Source: an uncultured Bacteroides sp.
Lineage (GTDB): Bacteria; Bacteroidota; Bacteroidia; Bacteroidales; Bacteroidaceae
Direction: 5' to 3'
NCBI GenBank assembly: GCA_900544675.1
Contig: UQVZ01000003.1
Location: forward strand, 1-64,000
DNA: 64,000 nucleotides
The notes beneath the pieces were generated by a model. That model did no database searches. It saw only the letters and a list, made by a program, of their open reading frames with translations, and was not told the DNA's origin. Made by a program: the position numbers and the translations under genes. The stretch's first letter is position 1. Each line of letters starts with the position of its first letter. This document shows positions 15,828-24,043 of this stretch, piece after piece.

Positions 15828-17504
15828 TTAGATAGAGTCGATGAATTTTACGATAGCGTCACGGTCTTCCTTTGAAAGTTTACGGAAGGCTTCGATTTGT
15901 TCGTAAGCGTCACTCTCTGTGCTGGTTCCGTGCCACATGATGGCTTCCAGTGTGGTGCGTGCACGGCAGTCGTGCAGACGGTCGGCATATTCAGCTCCGG
16001 TGCAACGTTGGTGTAAACCACGTCCCCAAAGCGGAGTGGTGCGGCACCATCCTGTACGGATATCGTTTTGCATGTGCAGTTTGTGCTGTACCATATCGGT
16101 ATAGGGCCAAATCTTCTGATTCGGATAGCGGGGAAGCTGGTCTGCCTTGTCGCCCACAAAGAAGCGTGCCGGGTCACGTATTTCGTCGTCGCCGGTTGTC
16201 CAGCTCGGCTTGTGGCAGTAGGTACAGTTCAGTTGTTCGAAGAGCTCTTTTCCACGGAGCACTTCCTCATCGTCCACGTTACGTGCGGCAGGAACGGCAA
16301 GTCCTCTGTGCCATACCATCAGGTCGATATAGTCCTGGTCGGATACTTCGACGTCCAGTTCTTTCGAGGTCAGGTAGTTGTAGATGTTCTGTTGCTCGTC
16401 ATAAGTGCCGTCGGCATTTTGGATATGCCAGTCGGGATGATTCTTATCCGGGTCAGCCTTTTCGATGTAATCACGGAATCCTGCCTGTACATCAGGGTCT
16501 TCCGATGAATATTTAGCGTAGGTGCCTGCTGCGTCCAGGTAATGGAAGCGGCGGTCGCTGCGAGTGGCATTGGTGATGTTCCAGAAAGCATTGGCTCCGG
16601 CTGCGTCTTGCAGCGGACCACGGCTCAAAGCGTATGTATATCGGTAGGGATATTTCGTTCCGTCTCCGCCTTGTGCGGTATTAGCATATTGTCCGGTCCA
16701 GTCTCCGTTGGCGAAGATGTTGGGGTTTAATCCGTTTTTCAAGAATCCGTCTTTTACCTGTTTCGTGTATTCGGCTTTCAGGTCTTCGTCGCTGATGGCA
16801 TCCAGCAGACCTGTTCCGTAGATACCGATGGTCGATTCCAGACGCACCTCATAGTTGCCTGTCTCATAGCCTTTGTTGGCTACGTAGATAGCACTCTTCG
16901 GTATGGTCACTTCGGGATAGCGGAGCTGGTAGGTTTCGCCGTCATCGAATTTATTGCCGTGCTGGTCGGTATATTCGTGCCAGGTCAGCATGACTTGGCT
17001 TTCGTCCAACGGAGCTTTGAAAGGCGATACCGCATGGCCTTGCGGCATACCGGAAAGCCATGAAACGTAGGCGTTGGTTGCCGGGTCATATACCACCAGC
17101 AGGTAACCGTTGCCTATGTTGTTGGTCTGGAATGCACCGTCGGGCTGGCTTTGTCCGTGTCCGTAGCCCGGATGGCAGTGCTGGCAAGAGGTACGGATGT
17201 ATACCGGACCCAGACCGTGGCGCATACCCGAGAAGTTTGAAGTATAGGGCTTTTCAAAGAATTGTTCTCCACGATTGAAGCTGGCTGTCATGTCCGCGTC
17301 GGCATCCACTACGGGAGTAGGATCTTCGAAAGCGGTAGAAGACGAGTTGAACGTAGTGCCCAGTTCGCCTCCCGTATAGTACCATTCGGGAAGTTCCGAC
17401 GGTTCCGGACTCGGAGTCGGATTGTCAGTCTTCACTTCATCATCGCTACAAGCCGTTATCATGCCTACCGACAAGAGCGCTGCTAAATAATAATGTTTCT
17501 TCAT
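15828..17504 (-). CDS. Di-heme oxidoreductase (DUF1111 family) surface lipoprotein
   Basis: 558 residues. The lipoprotein signal ends at MITAC, and SDDE follows the Cys, resembling the Bacteroidota signal for export to the cell surface. Two c-type heme sites are seen: CQHCH (about 107-111) and CTYCH (about 427-431). Family landmarks include RHGLGPVYIRTS, PLWGRGL, LHDCRART and AIMWHGTSTES. It is related to bacterial cytochrome c peroxidase-like thiol/di-heme oxidoreductases; the substrate is unknown. The ATG at 17504 is preferred to the TTG at 17510. The operon also supplies an imelysin protein, a porin and the cytochrome assembly protein it needs. Confidence 0.85.
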   Translation of the reverse strand: MKKHYYLAALLSVGMITACSDDEVKTDNPTPSPEPSELPEWYYTGGELGTTFNSSSTAFEDPTPVVDADADMTASFNRGEQFFEKPYTSNFSGMRHGLGPVYIRTSCQHCHPGYGHGQSQPDGAFQTNNIGNGYLLVVYDPATNAYVSWLSGMPQGHAVSPFKAPLDESQVMLTWHEYTDQHGNKFDDGETYQLRYPEVTIPKSAIYVANKGYETGNYEVRLESTIGIYGTGLLDAISDEDLKAEYTKQVKDGFLKNGLNPNIFANGDWTGQYANTAQGGDGTKYPYRYTYALSRGPLQDAAGANAFWNITNATRSDRRFHYLDAAGTYAKYSSEDPDVQAGFRDYIEKADPDKNHPDWHIQNADGTYDEQQNIYNYLTSKELDVEVSDQDYIDLMVWHRGLAVPAARNVDDEEVLRGKELFEQLNCTYCHKPSWTTGDDEIRDPARFFVGDKADQLPRYPNQKIWPYTDMVQHKLHMQNDIRTGWCRTTPLWGRGLHQRCTGAEYADRLHDCRARTTLEAIMWHGTSTESDAYEQIEAFRKLSKEDRDAIVKFIDSI

Positions 17505-17605
17505 AATCAAAAGTAATATAAGTTAGTAATGTTCGTAACGTTTAAAAAGACACAGGCATTCTTCCGAAGACGAACGCCCATGTCTCTGTATTGGGTGCAG
17601 ATGGA

Positions 17606-18883
17606 TTAGTGGTTAGCCTGTAACAAAGCTTTCACTTCATCGAAGATGTCATTCATCACGTTGCAGGCATCGATGGCATCTTGGTTGATGGTATCATATT
17701 CCGAAGCACCGCAGGTATAGGCAAACGGTTCGCCCATTAACGAAATCTTGTCGTAAGAGTCTTGGATGGCGGCTTTTACACGGTTGTCCAAGTCAGCATC
17801 GAGGGTAGCGATGTAACTGCTCAGGGTAGAAGTAGCTACTTGGATGGTTCCGTCTACCGAAGGCGAGCCTTGGTATGCGTTACGGATACTGATGATGTTG
17901 CCCAAGAAGTCGCGGATGGAGGTCAGGCTATAAGGAGACTCGATGTAGTTCGGGTCGTATTCCATACCCCCTGAAGGAAGACCTTTACCGGTAGGATTAC
18001 CGATTTTGATGTTGCCTACTTCGTTGGCGATGTTCTGGATACCGGCTGTGATGATGTCGTACATTACATCCAGGTAGTTCACGTATTCACTTCCGGCATT
18101 ACCTGCGTTTTTGATACGTTCGCCGAAGTTGATACCTTTATCCAATTCTGTATCGGTCAGGATTTGTTGTTTTTCGGCTGTTACATTCTCTGTACCTGCC
18201 CAGCATGCTTCCAACAGGATACACTGGTTGCGCAGGTCGGCTGCCAGACCTACCAGGTAATTCAGCTCTTCGGTGGTGTAGTTCAGGTTATGGGCTACGC
18301 TTTCCGAATTAGCGGTAGCATTGCCAGATGCATTGGTATTGGTCAGTTCGAACAACAGGTATTCGATGGCGTGGAATCCCTGCAAGGCATATCCCAGGTA
18401 GTTACCTACGTATACGCCTTCATCGTCCATTTGTGCCATCTGTGCCGGATTGCTCAGCAGGGCATCCATCCCGGTCTTGTCGAGTGGCCATGAGTCGATA
18501 TGCGGGTCAATGTAATAGTCGCCGGCAGGACCGAACAGCCATGCCTCGCTCTTTTCCCAGTAGTCACGTGCGGTTTTCCAAGCTTCGCCGGCAGCTTCCA
18601 CATCGGCTGTCGTTAAGCTTCCGTCAGCTTTCTTGGTACGGATGTCGATGCACAGGCTATGCAGCTGGATAGCGGCGTCTGCCATACCTTTGTAAGTCGG
18701 GATGACCGTTTTGTCTGTATAGTCAGCAATCACTTCCTTCAAGGCTTGTTCCTGTTCAGAGAGTGTTGTCGTTCCTCCTTCTTCTGTGTTTACAGGTTCG
18801 TCGTCATCGCTACACGCAGTAGTGTTCATGCCTATCATGGCAGCCAGTGCCACATAGAGCGGGAATTTCAAATACTTTTTCAT
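17606..18883 (-). CDS. Imelysin-family (peptidase M75) surface lipoprotein
   Basis: 425 residues. The lipoprotein signal ends at NTTAC, followed by SDDDE, again suggesting surface display. The rest is an all-helical imelysin domain with the GxHxxE signature as GFHAIE (about 165-170) and the regions KTARDYWEKSEAWLFGPA and GKGLPSGGMEYDPNY. Imelysin-like proteins are linked to iron uptake (EfeO, IrpA, ICMP), but a peptidase activity is doubtful. It is the second gene of the operon, 44 bp after the porin, and gene order suggests joint action with the di-heme protein. Confidence 0.85.
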   Translation of the reverse strand: MKKYLKFPLYVALAAMIGMNTTACSDDDEPVNTEEGGTTTLSEQEQALKEVIADYTDKTVIPTYKGMADAAIQLHSLCIDIRTKKADGSLTTADVEAAGEAWKTARDYWEKSEAWLFGPAGDYYIDPHIDSWPLDKTGMDALLSNPAQMAQMDDEGVYVGNYLGYALQGFHAIEYLLFELTNTNASGNATANSESVAHNLNYTTEELNYLVGLAADLRNQCILLEACWAGTENVTAEKQQILTDTELDKGINFGERIKNAGNAGSEYVNYLDVMYDIITAGIQNIANEVGNIKIGNPTGKGLPSGGMEYDPNYIESPYSLTSIRDFLGNIISIRNAYQGSPSVDGTIQVATSTLSSYIATLDADLDNRVKAAIQDSYDKISLMGEPFAYTCGASEYDTINQDAIDACNVMNDIFDEVKALLQANH

Positions 18884-18927
18884 TGTCTTACTTTTTTGGT
18901 TTGTATTTTAATTTTGTTTATCCTTGT

Positions 18928-20274
18928 TTACAGGTTGAAGAAGCCCGAGTAGGCCACACCCAATGAAACGGCAGGCTCGTTGTTGAATCTGCTTTTAAGG
19001 ATGCCCAGTGAGTATTCGCCTTTCAGCACAATCTCTTTCATCGGATAATAGTTTACACCGAAGGCGATGCGCTGGCGGCCGTATTCTTCGTAGTCGGTCA
19101 CGGCATCTTCGGTCTTATACATGGAGTCGTAATATTCATACCGGCCGAAAAGGTAGAACTTGCGTCCTTTTTCCTGTTGCTTCTTGCCAAGCCAGCCGAA
19201 GAGGTCGTAACCGACTTCTATACCCGTAGAGATAGCCGAAGTAGCTACGGGGCGTTTCTTGGCAGGTGAGTCGTTGGAGAAACCTTGGTTGTAGCGGGTT
19301 ATCAACGCGGCGTCCGACAGGTGTCCGTAGTCGAAGTTTCCGCGTGCCACCCAGTTGTGGTCATTGTAATGGAAGTCGAAGGCTCCGATTAACACAGTTC
19401 CTTTTACCTTATCATAAGTGGCGTTGGTCGCTTTTTTCAGTGTGTTGCTGAACGTATTGCCTGCATAGCCGCTTACGGAAAGACGGAGTCCTTTTACTGA
19501 GTAGTTGTCTACACGGGCAGCTCCTGCCATGGCATTGGCTATCTTGAATTCGTAAGGACTTCCGGCACCTCCCTTTATCCATTCCTTGTCATTGAAGCGG
19601 TCGGAGTCGAGTCCGGGTAATAACATGGCTTCGTAACGCCAGTCGCCGGCTTGTCCCCAAATGCTTAATCCGGTTTCATGCCACGTACAAGGCATGATAG
19701 TATTCTCGCCTTCGGGACGATATACGCCGAAGAACTCGGTCGGAAGGTGATGTGCGTTGGTGGCGCCTACCGGGATAACCATGTGTCCTAATTTGATGTT
19801 GAATTCCGGGCAGAATGTTTTCTGAATCCAGAATTGTTCGAGGGCTACTTCGCCTCCGCGTTCTATTTCGCTTTCGTATTCACCTCCTTCGTGTTCTTCT
19901 ATTTCAACGGCACTTTCGGTACCTCCGTGTTCGAATTCGATTTCCATTCCCATCGACCAGCCTTTACCGAAGTCATAACCCAACATCAATACAACATGAG
20001 GCAGGTCGAAACGTCCGTGCCGGTCATCTTTGTAATCTTGGGGACTGTCATAGCGCAGGTAATTGTCGCTGTAAAAGTTCCGGCTATATACGGCTTCACC
20101 GTATCCGCCGATGGTGAAGCGAGATTTCTTGCTTTCTTTCTTGGCTGCTTTTTGTGAGCTGCCCAACGTGATTTCGGCATTGTCTTTACTTGTCTGCTCT
20201 GTTTCGTTTACCGCGAATGCATGTGGAGCAAGCATCGCCAGACAGAGTGAGAATAGGAGTTTCTTGGTTTTCAT
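18928..20274 (-). CDS. Outer-membrane porin-like beta-barrel (phosphate-selective porin O/P type)
   Basis: 448 residues. The signal peptide ends near AFAVNETE. A beta-barrel follows with GGYGEAVYSRNFY at the front, alternating aromatic strands, and a C-terminal strand ending in Phe-Phe-Asn-Leu. An acidic and His/Glu-rich loop (EIEEHEGGEYESEIERGGEV, about 125-145) could bind metal; this is inference. First gene of the operon, with its own promoter (20308-20338) beside a palindromic operator. It probably admits the substrate or ion handled by the imelysin and di-heme lipoproteins. Confidence 0.8.
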   Translation of the reverse strand: MKTKKLLFSLCLAMLAPHAFAVNETEQTSKDNAEITLGSSQKAAKKESKKSRFTIGGYGEAVYSRNFYSDNYLRYDSPQDYKDDRHGRFDLPHVVLMLGYDFGKGWSMGMEIEFEHGGTESAVEIEEHEGGEYESEIERGGEVALEQFWIQKTFCPEFNIKLGHMVIPVGATNAHHLPTEFFGVYRPEGENTIMPCTWHETGLSIWGQAGDWRYEAMLLPGLDSDRFNDKEWIKGGAGSPYEFKIANAMAGAARVDNYSVKGLRLSVSGYAGNTFSNTLKKATNATYDKVKGTVLIGAFDFHYNDHNWVARGNFDYGHLSDAALITRYNQGFSNDSPAKKRPVATSAISTGIEVGYDLFGWLGKKQQEKGRKFYLFGRYEYYDSMYKTEDAVTDYEEYGRQRIAFGVNYYPMKEIVLKGEYSLGILKSRFNNEPAVSLGVAYSGFFNL

Positions 20275-20307
20275 TTGTTTTTTCCTTTTGTTGATTTTTA
20301 ACTACCG

Positions 20308-20338
20308 CAAAGGTATGGAGCTTGGTTTGGAGCGGCAA
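20308..20338 (-). promoter_or_regulatory. Promoter of the porin-imelysin-di-heme operon
   Basis: Minus-strand TTG (20338-20336) and TACCTTTG (20315-20308) are 20 bp apart, a full Bacteroidota promoter. The -33 element abuts the first TACCTA palindrome. Confidence 0.75.
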
Positions 20339-20354
20339 TACCTACTTTTAGGTA
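20339..20354. promoter_or_regulatory. Palindromic operator 1, TACCTA-CTTT-TAGGTA
   Basis: A perfect 6-bp inverted repeat with a 4-bp spacer, directly next to the -33 element of the porin promoter. A second site with the same arms lies exactly 31 bp further on. Confidence 0.65.
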
Positions 20355-20369
20355 AAAAAAGATGTTAAA

Positions 20370-20385
20370 TACCTAAATGTAGGTA
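20370..20385. promoter_or_regulatory. Palindromic operator 2, TACCTA-AATG-TAGGTA
   Basis: Same arms as operator 1, offset by 31 bp (about three helical turns). It covers the -33 region of the divergent alkD-like gene, whose -7 element is at 20396-20403. A shared repressor is the simplest reading, but is inference. Confidence 0.65.
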
Positions 20386-20395
20386 GGGCAATGCG

Positions 20396-20403
20396 TATTT
20401 TTG
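20396..20403 (+). promoter_or_regulatory. -7 element of the alkD-like gene
   Basis: TATTTTTG, a full match to TAnnTTTG, 29 bp before the ATG at 20433. Confidence 0.6.
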
Positions 20404-20432
20404 CAGGAAATATGATAAAAGTGTAAAAAAGA

Positions 20433-21146
20433 ATGGAAGAATACAGACTCGACGGACTGACCGTAAAGGAGCATTTGCTCCGGTTGGCTGAACAAGGGAA
20501 TAAGGCGTTTACCCAAAGCCTGAATCCGGGAGTGGAACATGTGCTGGGTATCCGTATTCCCGACTTGCGGAAACTGGCTGCGCGTATTGCCCGGGATGAC
20601 TGGGAAGCTTATCTCGACTCGGCAGATACTTATTATATGGAAGAGAGGATGCTGTATGGGATGGTATTGGGCTGTATCCGTCCCGATGCTGACATTGATG
20701 TGTATCTGCACCGGGTGACCGGTTTTGTATGGAACATCAATAGCTGGTCGGTGTGCGACACCTTCAAGTTCGGAGGAGGCAAACGTTTCATCGAGGCAAA
20801 CAAGGAACGTCTGTGGGGCTATCTGAAATCATGGATGCATGCCGAAGGGGAATATGAAATCCGTTTCGGCGTGGTGATGGCGATGCAGCTTTTCATTGAC
20901 GAAGAGCACCTGGACGAATTGTTCGGCTTGTTCGATGCCATCCGTCACGAAGGCTATTATGTGAAGATGGCGGTGGCATGGGCTTTATCGGTCTGCTTCG
21001 TCAAGTTCCCCAGGCAGACGATGGCGTATTTGAAGCGGAATGAACTGGATGATTTTACCTATAACAAAGCCTTGCAGAAAATCATCGAATCCTATCGGGT
21101 AGATGCCGCGACGAAGGAAGTGATACGGGGAATGAAGCGGAAATAG
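20433..21146 (+). CDS. DNA alkylation repair protein, AlkD-like HEAT-repeat glycosylase
   Basis: 237 residues, nearly all helical, made of HEAT-like repeats. It contains GIRIPDLRKLA (about 39-49), NSWSVCDTF (about 104-112), EIRFGVVMAMQLF and YVKMAVAWALS, which are hallmarks of the AlkD/AlkC-type family that excises alkylated bases without base flipping. The conserved Trp and Asp of the NSWSVCD segment are present. A single gene that diverges from the porin operon and shares its regulatory region, an odd pairing. Confidence 0.88.
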   Translation: MEEYRLDGLTVKEHLLRLAEQGNKAFTQSLNPGVEHVLGIRIPDLRKLAARIARDDWEAYLDSADTYYMEERMLYGMVLGCIRPDADIDVYLHRVTGFVWNINSWSVCDTFKFGGGKRFIEANKERLWGYLKSWMHAEGEYEIRFGVVMAMQLFIDEEHLDELFGLFDAIRHEGYYVKMAVAWALSVCFVKFPRQTMAYLKRNELDDFTYNKALQKIIESYRVDAATKEVIRGMKRK

Positions 21147-21255
21147 TACTTGAGATTTTCCCCTTTCTTTTACTGGTATCCCGATAGAATTTGGAAATAT
21201 TGTGTGATTGAAGCGAAAAAAACGATTTTCATAAATGGCATTCGAGTAAAAACAT

Positions 21256-21263
21256 TATCTTTG
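21256..21263 (+). promoter_or_regulatory. -7 element of the antitoxin-like gene
   Basis: TATCTTTG matches the -7 consensus, 54 bp before the ATG at 21318. No -33 TTG is seen. Confidence 0.45.
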
Positions 21264-21317
21264 TATATAACTATATAAATAATAAAGTAGAGTAATTGGA
21301 TTTTGATGAAGGGGATT

Positions 21318-21539
21318 ATGGAAAGGACTGTATTTAATAAAGCACAGCTGGAGATGCTTGACATTATGGCAAACATCCGTACAGATGAAGAACTGAAAGC
21401 GCTGAAACATGTCATTTCGGAATTTTATGCCAAGCGCGCTGACGAAGAAATGGAAAAATTGTGGCAGTCAGGACAGTGGAATGAACAAACATTGAAAGAT
21501 TTGAGTAATACCCATTATCGGACACCTTATAATCAATGA
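21318..21539 (+). CDS. Antitoxin-like small protein of a PIN toxin-antitoxin pair
   Basis: 73 residues from the ATG at 21318; an ATG at 21306 would add four residues. Entirely helical, with VFNKAQLEMLDIMANIRTDE and the ending WNEQTLKDLSNTHYRTPYN, which resembles the small antitoxin partners of Bacteroidales PIN-domain toxins. The gene directly upstream of a PIN fragment fits that organisation. The reading frame is intact, so the protein may still be made although its toxin is broken. Confidence 0.65.
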   Translation: MERTVFNKAQLEMLDIMANIRTDEELKALKHVISEFYAKRADEEMEKLWQSGQWNEQTLKDLSNTHYRTPYNQ

Positions 21540-21540
21540 T

Positions 21541-21783
21541 GTGACTTGTGCTATTGTGCGAAGTCCGTTTACACGTTTTTTTACGCCTCATTTTCATTTT
21601 CATCTTATAGAAAAGGATCCGGACGACAATAAGTTTGTGGATTGTGCTATTACGGCAGGAGCAGACTATATTGTCAGCGAAGATAGTCATTTTCGGGTCT
21701 TAGAGCAAATTCCTTTTCCCAAAGTCTGTGTCATTCGTTTGCAACAGTTTTTAGAAGAAATCAGCAACAGCCCTCACTCGTGA
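21541..21783 (+). pseudogene. PIN-domain toxin, N-terminal part deleted
   Basis: Only the C-terminal half or so of a PIN nuclease is encoded: DPDDNKFVDCAI, GADYIVSEDSHF and FPKVCVIRLQQF are the usual last acidic motifs. The expected opening strand with the first catalytic Asp (in the style of MKRIVLDTN) is absent. The frame begins right after the antitoxin stop with no room for it, so about 60-70 codons appear lost. The remnant lacks a complete active site. Its end overlaps the convergent rlmH by 10 bp. Confidence 0.65.
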
Positions 21784-22244
21784 TGATAAGGGCTGTTGTT
21801 GAGGATACTCATTGCACGGTAAAGCTGCTCTACGAAGATGAGGCGTATCATCTGGTGCGAGAAAGTCATTTTCGATAACGAAATCTTTTCTTGTGCGGCC
21901 CGGTAGACGGCGGGAGAGAAGCCGTACGGGCCTCCGATGATAAAGACCAGTCGTTTCGCAGTATGCATCTTCCGCTCTATCCATGCGGCGAATTCTATTG
22001 AGCGGAATTCTTTGCCATGTTCGTCAAGCAATACGGGAACATCGCCCGGCTGGAGGGCTTTCAGAATCAGTTCGCCTTCTTTTTCTTTCTGTTGGCTGGC
22101 GCTGAGGTTCTTGGTGTTCTTCAGTTCGGGAATCACCTCGATGTCGAACGGGATGTAGTGTTTTACCCGTTCCGTGTAATCATTGATGGCGGTAATATAG
22201 TGTTTCTCTACCGTTTTGCCTACGACCAATAGCGTAAATTTCAT
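21774..22244 (-). CDS. rlmH: 23S rRNA (pseudouridine-1915 N3) methyltransferase
   Basis: 156 residues, the normal size for this SPOUT enzyme, which methylates pseudouridine 1915 in helix 69 of 23S rRNA on the 70S ribosome. Visible features are MKFTLLVVGKT at the start, LLDEHGKEFRSIEFA, the SAM-knot FIIGGPYGFSPAV (about 102-114), and the C-terminal SHQMIRLIFVEQLYRA. It diverges from nadC, with overlapping promoters between them. The 3' end touches the PIN remnant. Confidence 0.95.
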   Translation of the reverse strand: MKFTLLVVGKTVEKHYITAINDYTERVKHYIPFDIEVIPELKNTKNLSASQQKEKEGELILKALQPGDVPVLLDEHGKEFRSIEFAAWIERKMHTAKRLVFIIGGPYGFSPAVYRAAQEKISLSKMTFSHQMIRLIFVEQLYRAMSILNNSPYHHE

Positions 22245-22273
22245 TTTCTTTAATGGGGTTTTAAGTTTTCTTT

Positions 22274-22304
22274 TTGCAAAGGTATGAATAAATCCGTACC
22301 TTTG
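22274..22304. promoter_or_regulatory. Overlapping divergent promoters of rlmH and nadC
   Basis: GCAAAGGTA (22276-22284) and TACCTTTGC (22297-22305) form a perfect 9-bp inverted repeat. The minus-strand copy is the -7 of rlmH (TACCTTTG) and the plus-strand copy is the -7 of nadC. The nadC -33 TTG (22274-22276) is 20 bp from its -7 and overlaps the rlmH -7, so the two polymerases should compete. Confidence 0.7.
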
Positions 22305-22343
22305 CTTCGATTTTTAATGAGCATTTAAAAAACAGAAACAGAT

Positions 22344-23198
22344 ATGGATGAAAAAATCGTGAAAGATTTGATTGACCGGCTTATCGACTTGTCGTTTGCC
22401 GAAGATATAGGGGATGGCGACCATACCACTTTGTCGTGTATCCCGGCCGATGCGATGGGAAAATCGAAATTGCTGATTAAGGAAGAAGGCATCCTGGCAG
22501 GCATCGAAGTGGCGAAAGAAGTGTTCCGCCGGTTCGACCCGACCTTGCAGGTGGAAGTGTTCATCAATGACGGTGCCCATGTGAAGCCGGGCGATGTGCC
22601 GATGGTGGTGTCGGGCAAGGTGCAGTCGCTTCTGCAGACCGAACGCCTGATGCTGAACATCATGCAGCGTATGAGCGGCATCGCTACCATGACTCATAAA
22701 TATGTAGAGCGGCTGGAAGGGACAAAGACCCGTGTGCTGGATACACGCAAGACTACGCCGGGCATGCGTGTACTCGAAAAGATGGCGGTAAAGATTGGTG
22801 GGGGAGTGAACCACCGTATCGGTCTTTTCGATATGATTCTGCTGAAGGACAATCATGTGGATTTTGCCGGCGGCATTGACAAGGCCATTACCCGCGCCAA
22901 GGAATATTGCAAGGAAAAAGGCAAGGACCTGAAGATAGAAATCGAGGTACGCAACTTCGACGAGCTGCAACAGGTACTCGATTTGGGTGGCGTAGACCGC
23001 ATCATGCTGGATAACTTTACGCCTGAAAACACACGTAAGGCGGTAGAGATGGTAGGCGGACGCTACGAGCTGGAATCTTCGGGCGGCATTACCTTCGATA
23101 CGCTTCGTGATTATGCCGAATGTGGAGTCGATTTCATTTCGGTAGGTGCGTTGACCCACTCGGTGAAAGGGCTCGACATGAGCTTTAAGGCTTGCTGA
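22344..23198 (+). CDS. nadC: Nicotinate-nucleotide diphosphorylase (quinolinate phosphoribosyltransferase)
   Basis: Converts quinolinate and PRPP to nicotinate mononucleotide in de novo NAD synthesis. 284 residues, standard length. The family motifs are in order: EDIGDGDHTT, the LNIMQRMSGIAT helix, RVLDTRKTTPGMR (active-site Arg/Lys), KIGGGVNHRIGLFDMILLKDNH, EIEVRNFDE, and ESSGGITFDTLRDYAECGVDFISVG around the phosphate site. The start at 22344 follows the divergent promoter by 39 bp. A single gene followed by a structured terminator-like element. Confidence 0.96.
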   Translation: MDEKIVKDLIDRLIDLSFAEDIGDGDHTTLSCIPADAMGKSKLLIKEEGILAGIEVAKEVFRRFDPTLQVEVFINDGAHVKPGDVPMVVSGKVQSLLQTERLMLNIMQRMSGIATMTHKYVERLEGTKTRVLDTRKTTPGMRVLEKMAVKIGGGVNHRIGLFDMILLKDNHVDFAGGIDKAITRAKEYCKEKGKDLKIEIEVRNFDELQQVLDLGGVDRIMLDNFTPENTRKAVEMVGGRYELESSGGITFDTLRDYAECGVDFISVGALTHSVKGLDMSFKAC

Positions 23199-23263
23199 AC
23201 ATAGCCGGTAAGGCGGCGTATAAACGCGCTGTACTTTTTTAGAAGAGAACCAAATAAAAATGA

Positions 23264-23324
23264 AGAGCATATAGCATCTGTGTAGCGGGAACATGCCCGG
23301 CACACAGACTGTGTGCTCTTTTTT
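23264..23324 (+). terminator. Multi-stem hairpin after nadC; possible terminator or small RNA
   Basis: Nested pairings are AGAGCA (23264-23269) with TGCTCT (23314-23319), CTGTGT (23278-23283) with ACACAG (23302-23307), and CGGG (23286-23289) with CCCG (23296-23299), ending in a run of Ts. It begins 66 bp after the nadC stop. It could be the nadC terminator, or the 3' end of a small RNA, or an attenuator for the next gene at 23361. Confidence 0.6.
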
Positions 23325-23360
23325 ATGTCTTAATATTAAAATAAGGAAAGGGAAAACAGA

Positions 23361-23984
23361 ATGAAAACAAGAAATGCGATGAAATGGGTATGGATGTTTG
23401 TCTTGTGTGTCGGCTTTTGCAATACCGGCAAGGCACAAGACTGGAAATCGATTCTATCCGGTGTGGTAAGCGCTGTGACAGATGGGAAAAGCGGCGACTT
23501 GACTTCGTGGTCGATAGAAGGCACCTGGAACTATACCGGACCGGACTGTAAGTTTACCAGCGATAACCTGCTGGCAAAAGCAGGAGGCGAGGTGGCTTCG
23601 AAGAAAATAGAAGAGCAGATGACCGGCATATTGGAAAAGCTGGGCTTTACGGAAGGTTGCTCGTACACGTTTAATTCGGACGGCACGTACAGTTCCACCA
23701 TCAAGGGGAAAACCACTTCGGGCACTTATACCTACGATAGCGGAACACAGGAACTGCAGCTGAAAACGAAATTGGGATTGAAGTTCAATGCCGTTGTATC
23801 GCAAAATGTATTGGCGCCCAAGAAAATGAGCCTGCTCTTTAAGGCAGACAAGGTCATGTCGCTGATGCAGACAATAGGCAGTGCTTTGGGCAGCTCTTCT
23901 TCCAATTCGATACTGAGCACCGCCAATTCCCTGCTGGACGAATACGACGGTCTGCAATTGGGTTTTGCTTTGGAGAAACAATAA
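23361..23984 (+). CDS. DUF4923-family secreted lipocalin-like protein
   Basis: 207 residues. The signal peptide (about 1-25) ends at GKAQDWKS. The mature domain opens with a helix (ILSGVVSAVTDG), followed by the core SIEGTWNYTGPDCKF, a helix of small and charged residues, and a beta-rich half with SYTFNSDGTYSSTIKGKTTSGTY, like lipocalin or META-type barrels. This is typical of DUF4923 in Bacteroides; no activity is known to me. It follows the hairpin at 23264-23324 by 36 bp and may be read through from nadC. Confidence 0.8.
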   Translation: MKTRNAMKWVWMFVLCVGFCNTGKAQDWKSILSGVVSAVTDGKSGDLTSWSIEGTWNYTGPDCKFTSDNLLAKAGGEVASKKIEEQMTGILEKLGFTEGCSYTFNSDGTYSSTIKGKTTSGTYTYDSGTQELQLKTKLGLKFNAVVSQNVLAPKKMSLLFKADKVMSLMQTIGSALGSSSSNSILSTANSLLDEYDGLQLGFALEKQ

Positions 23985-24043
23985 CCAAGGTGCATGCCGG
24001 ATAATTCCGTTTCAATCGGAAGAAGGCTGGCGTGAAGGGGATA

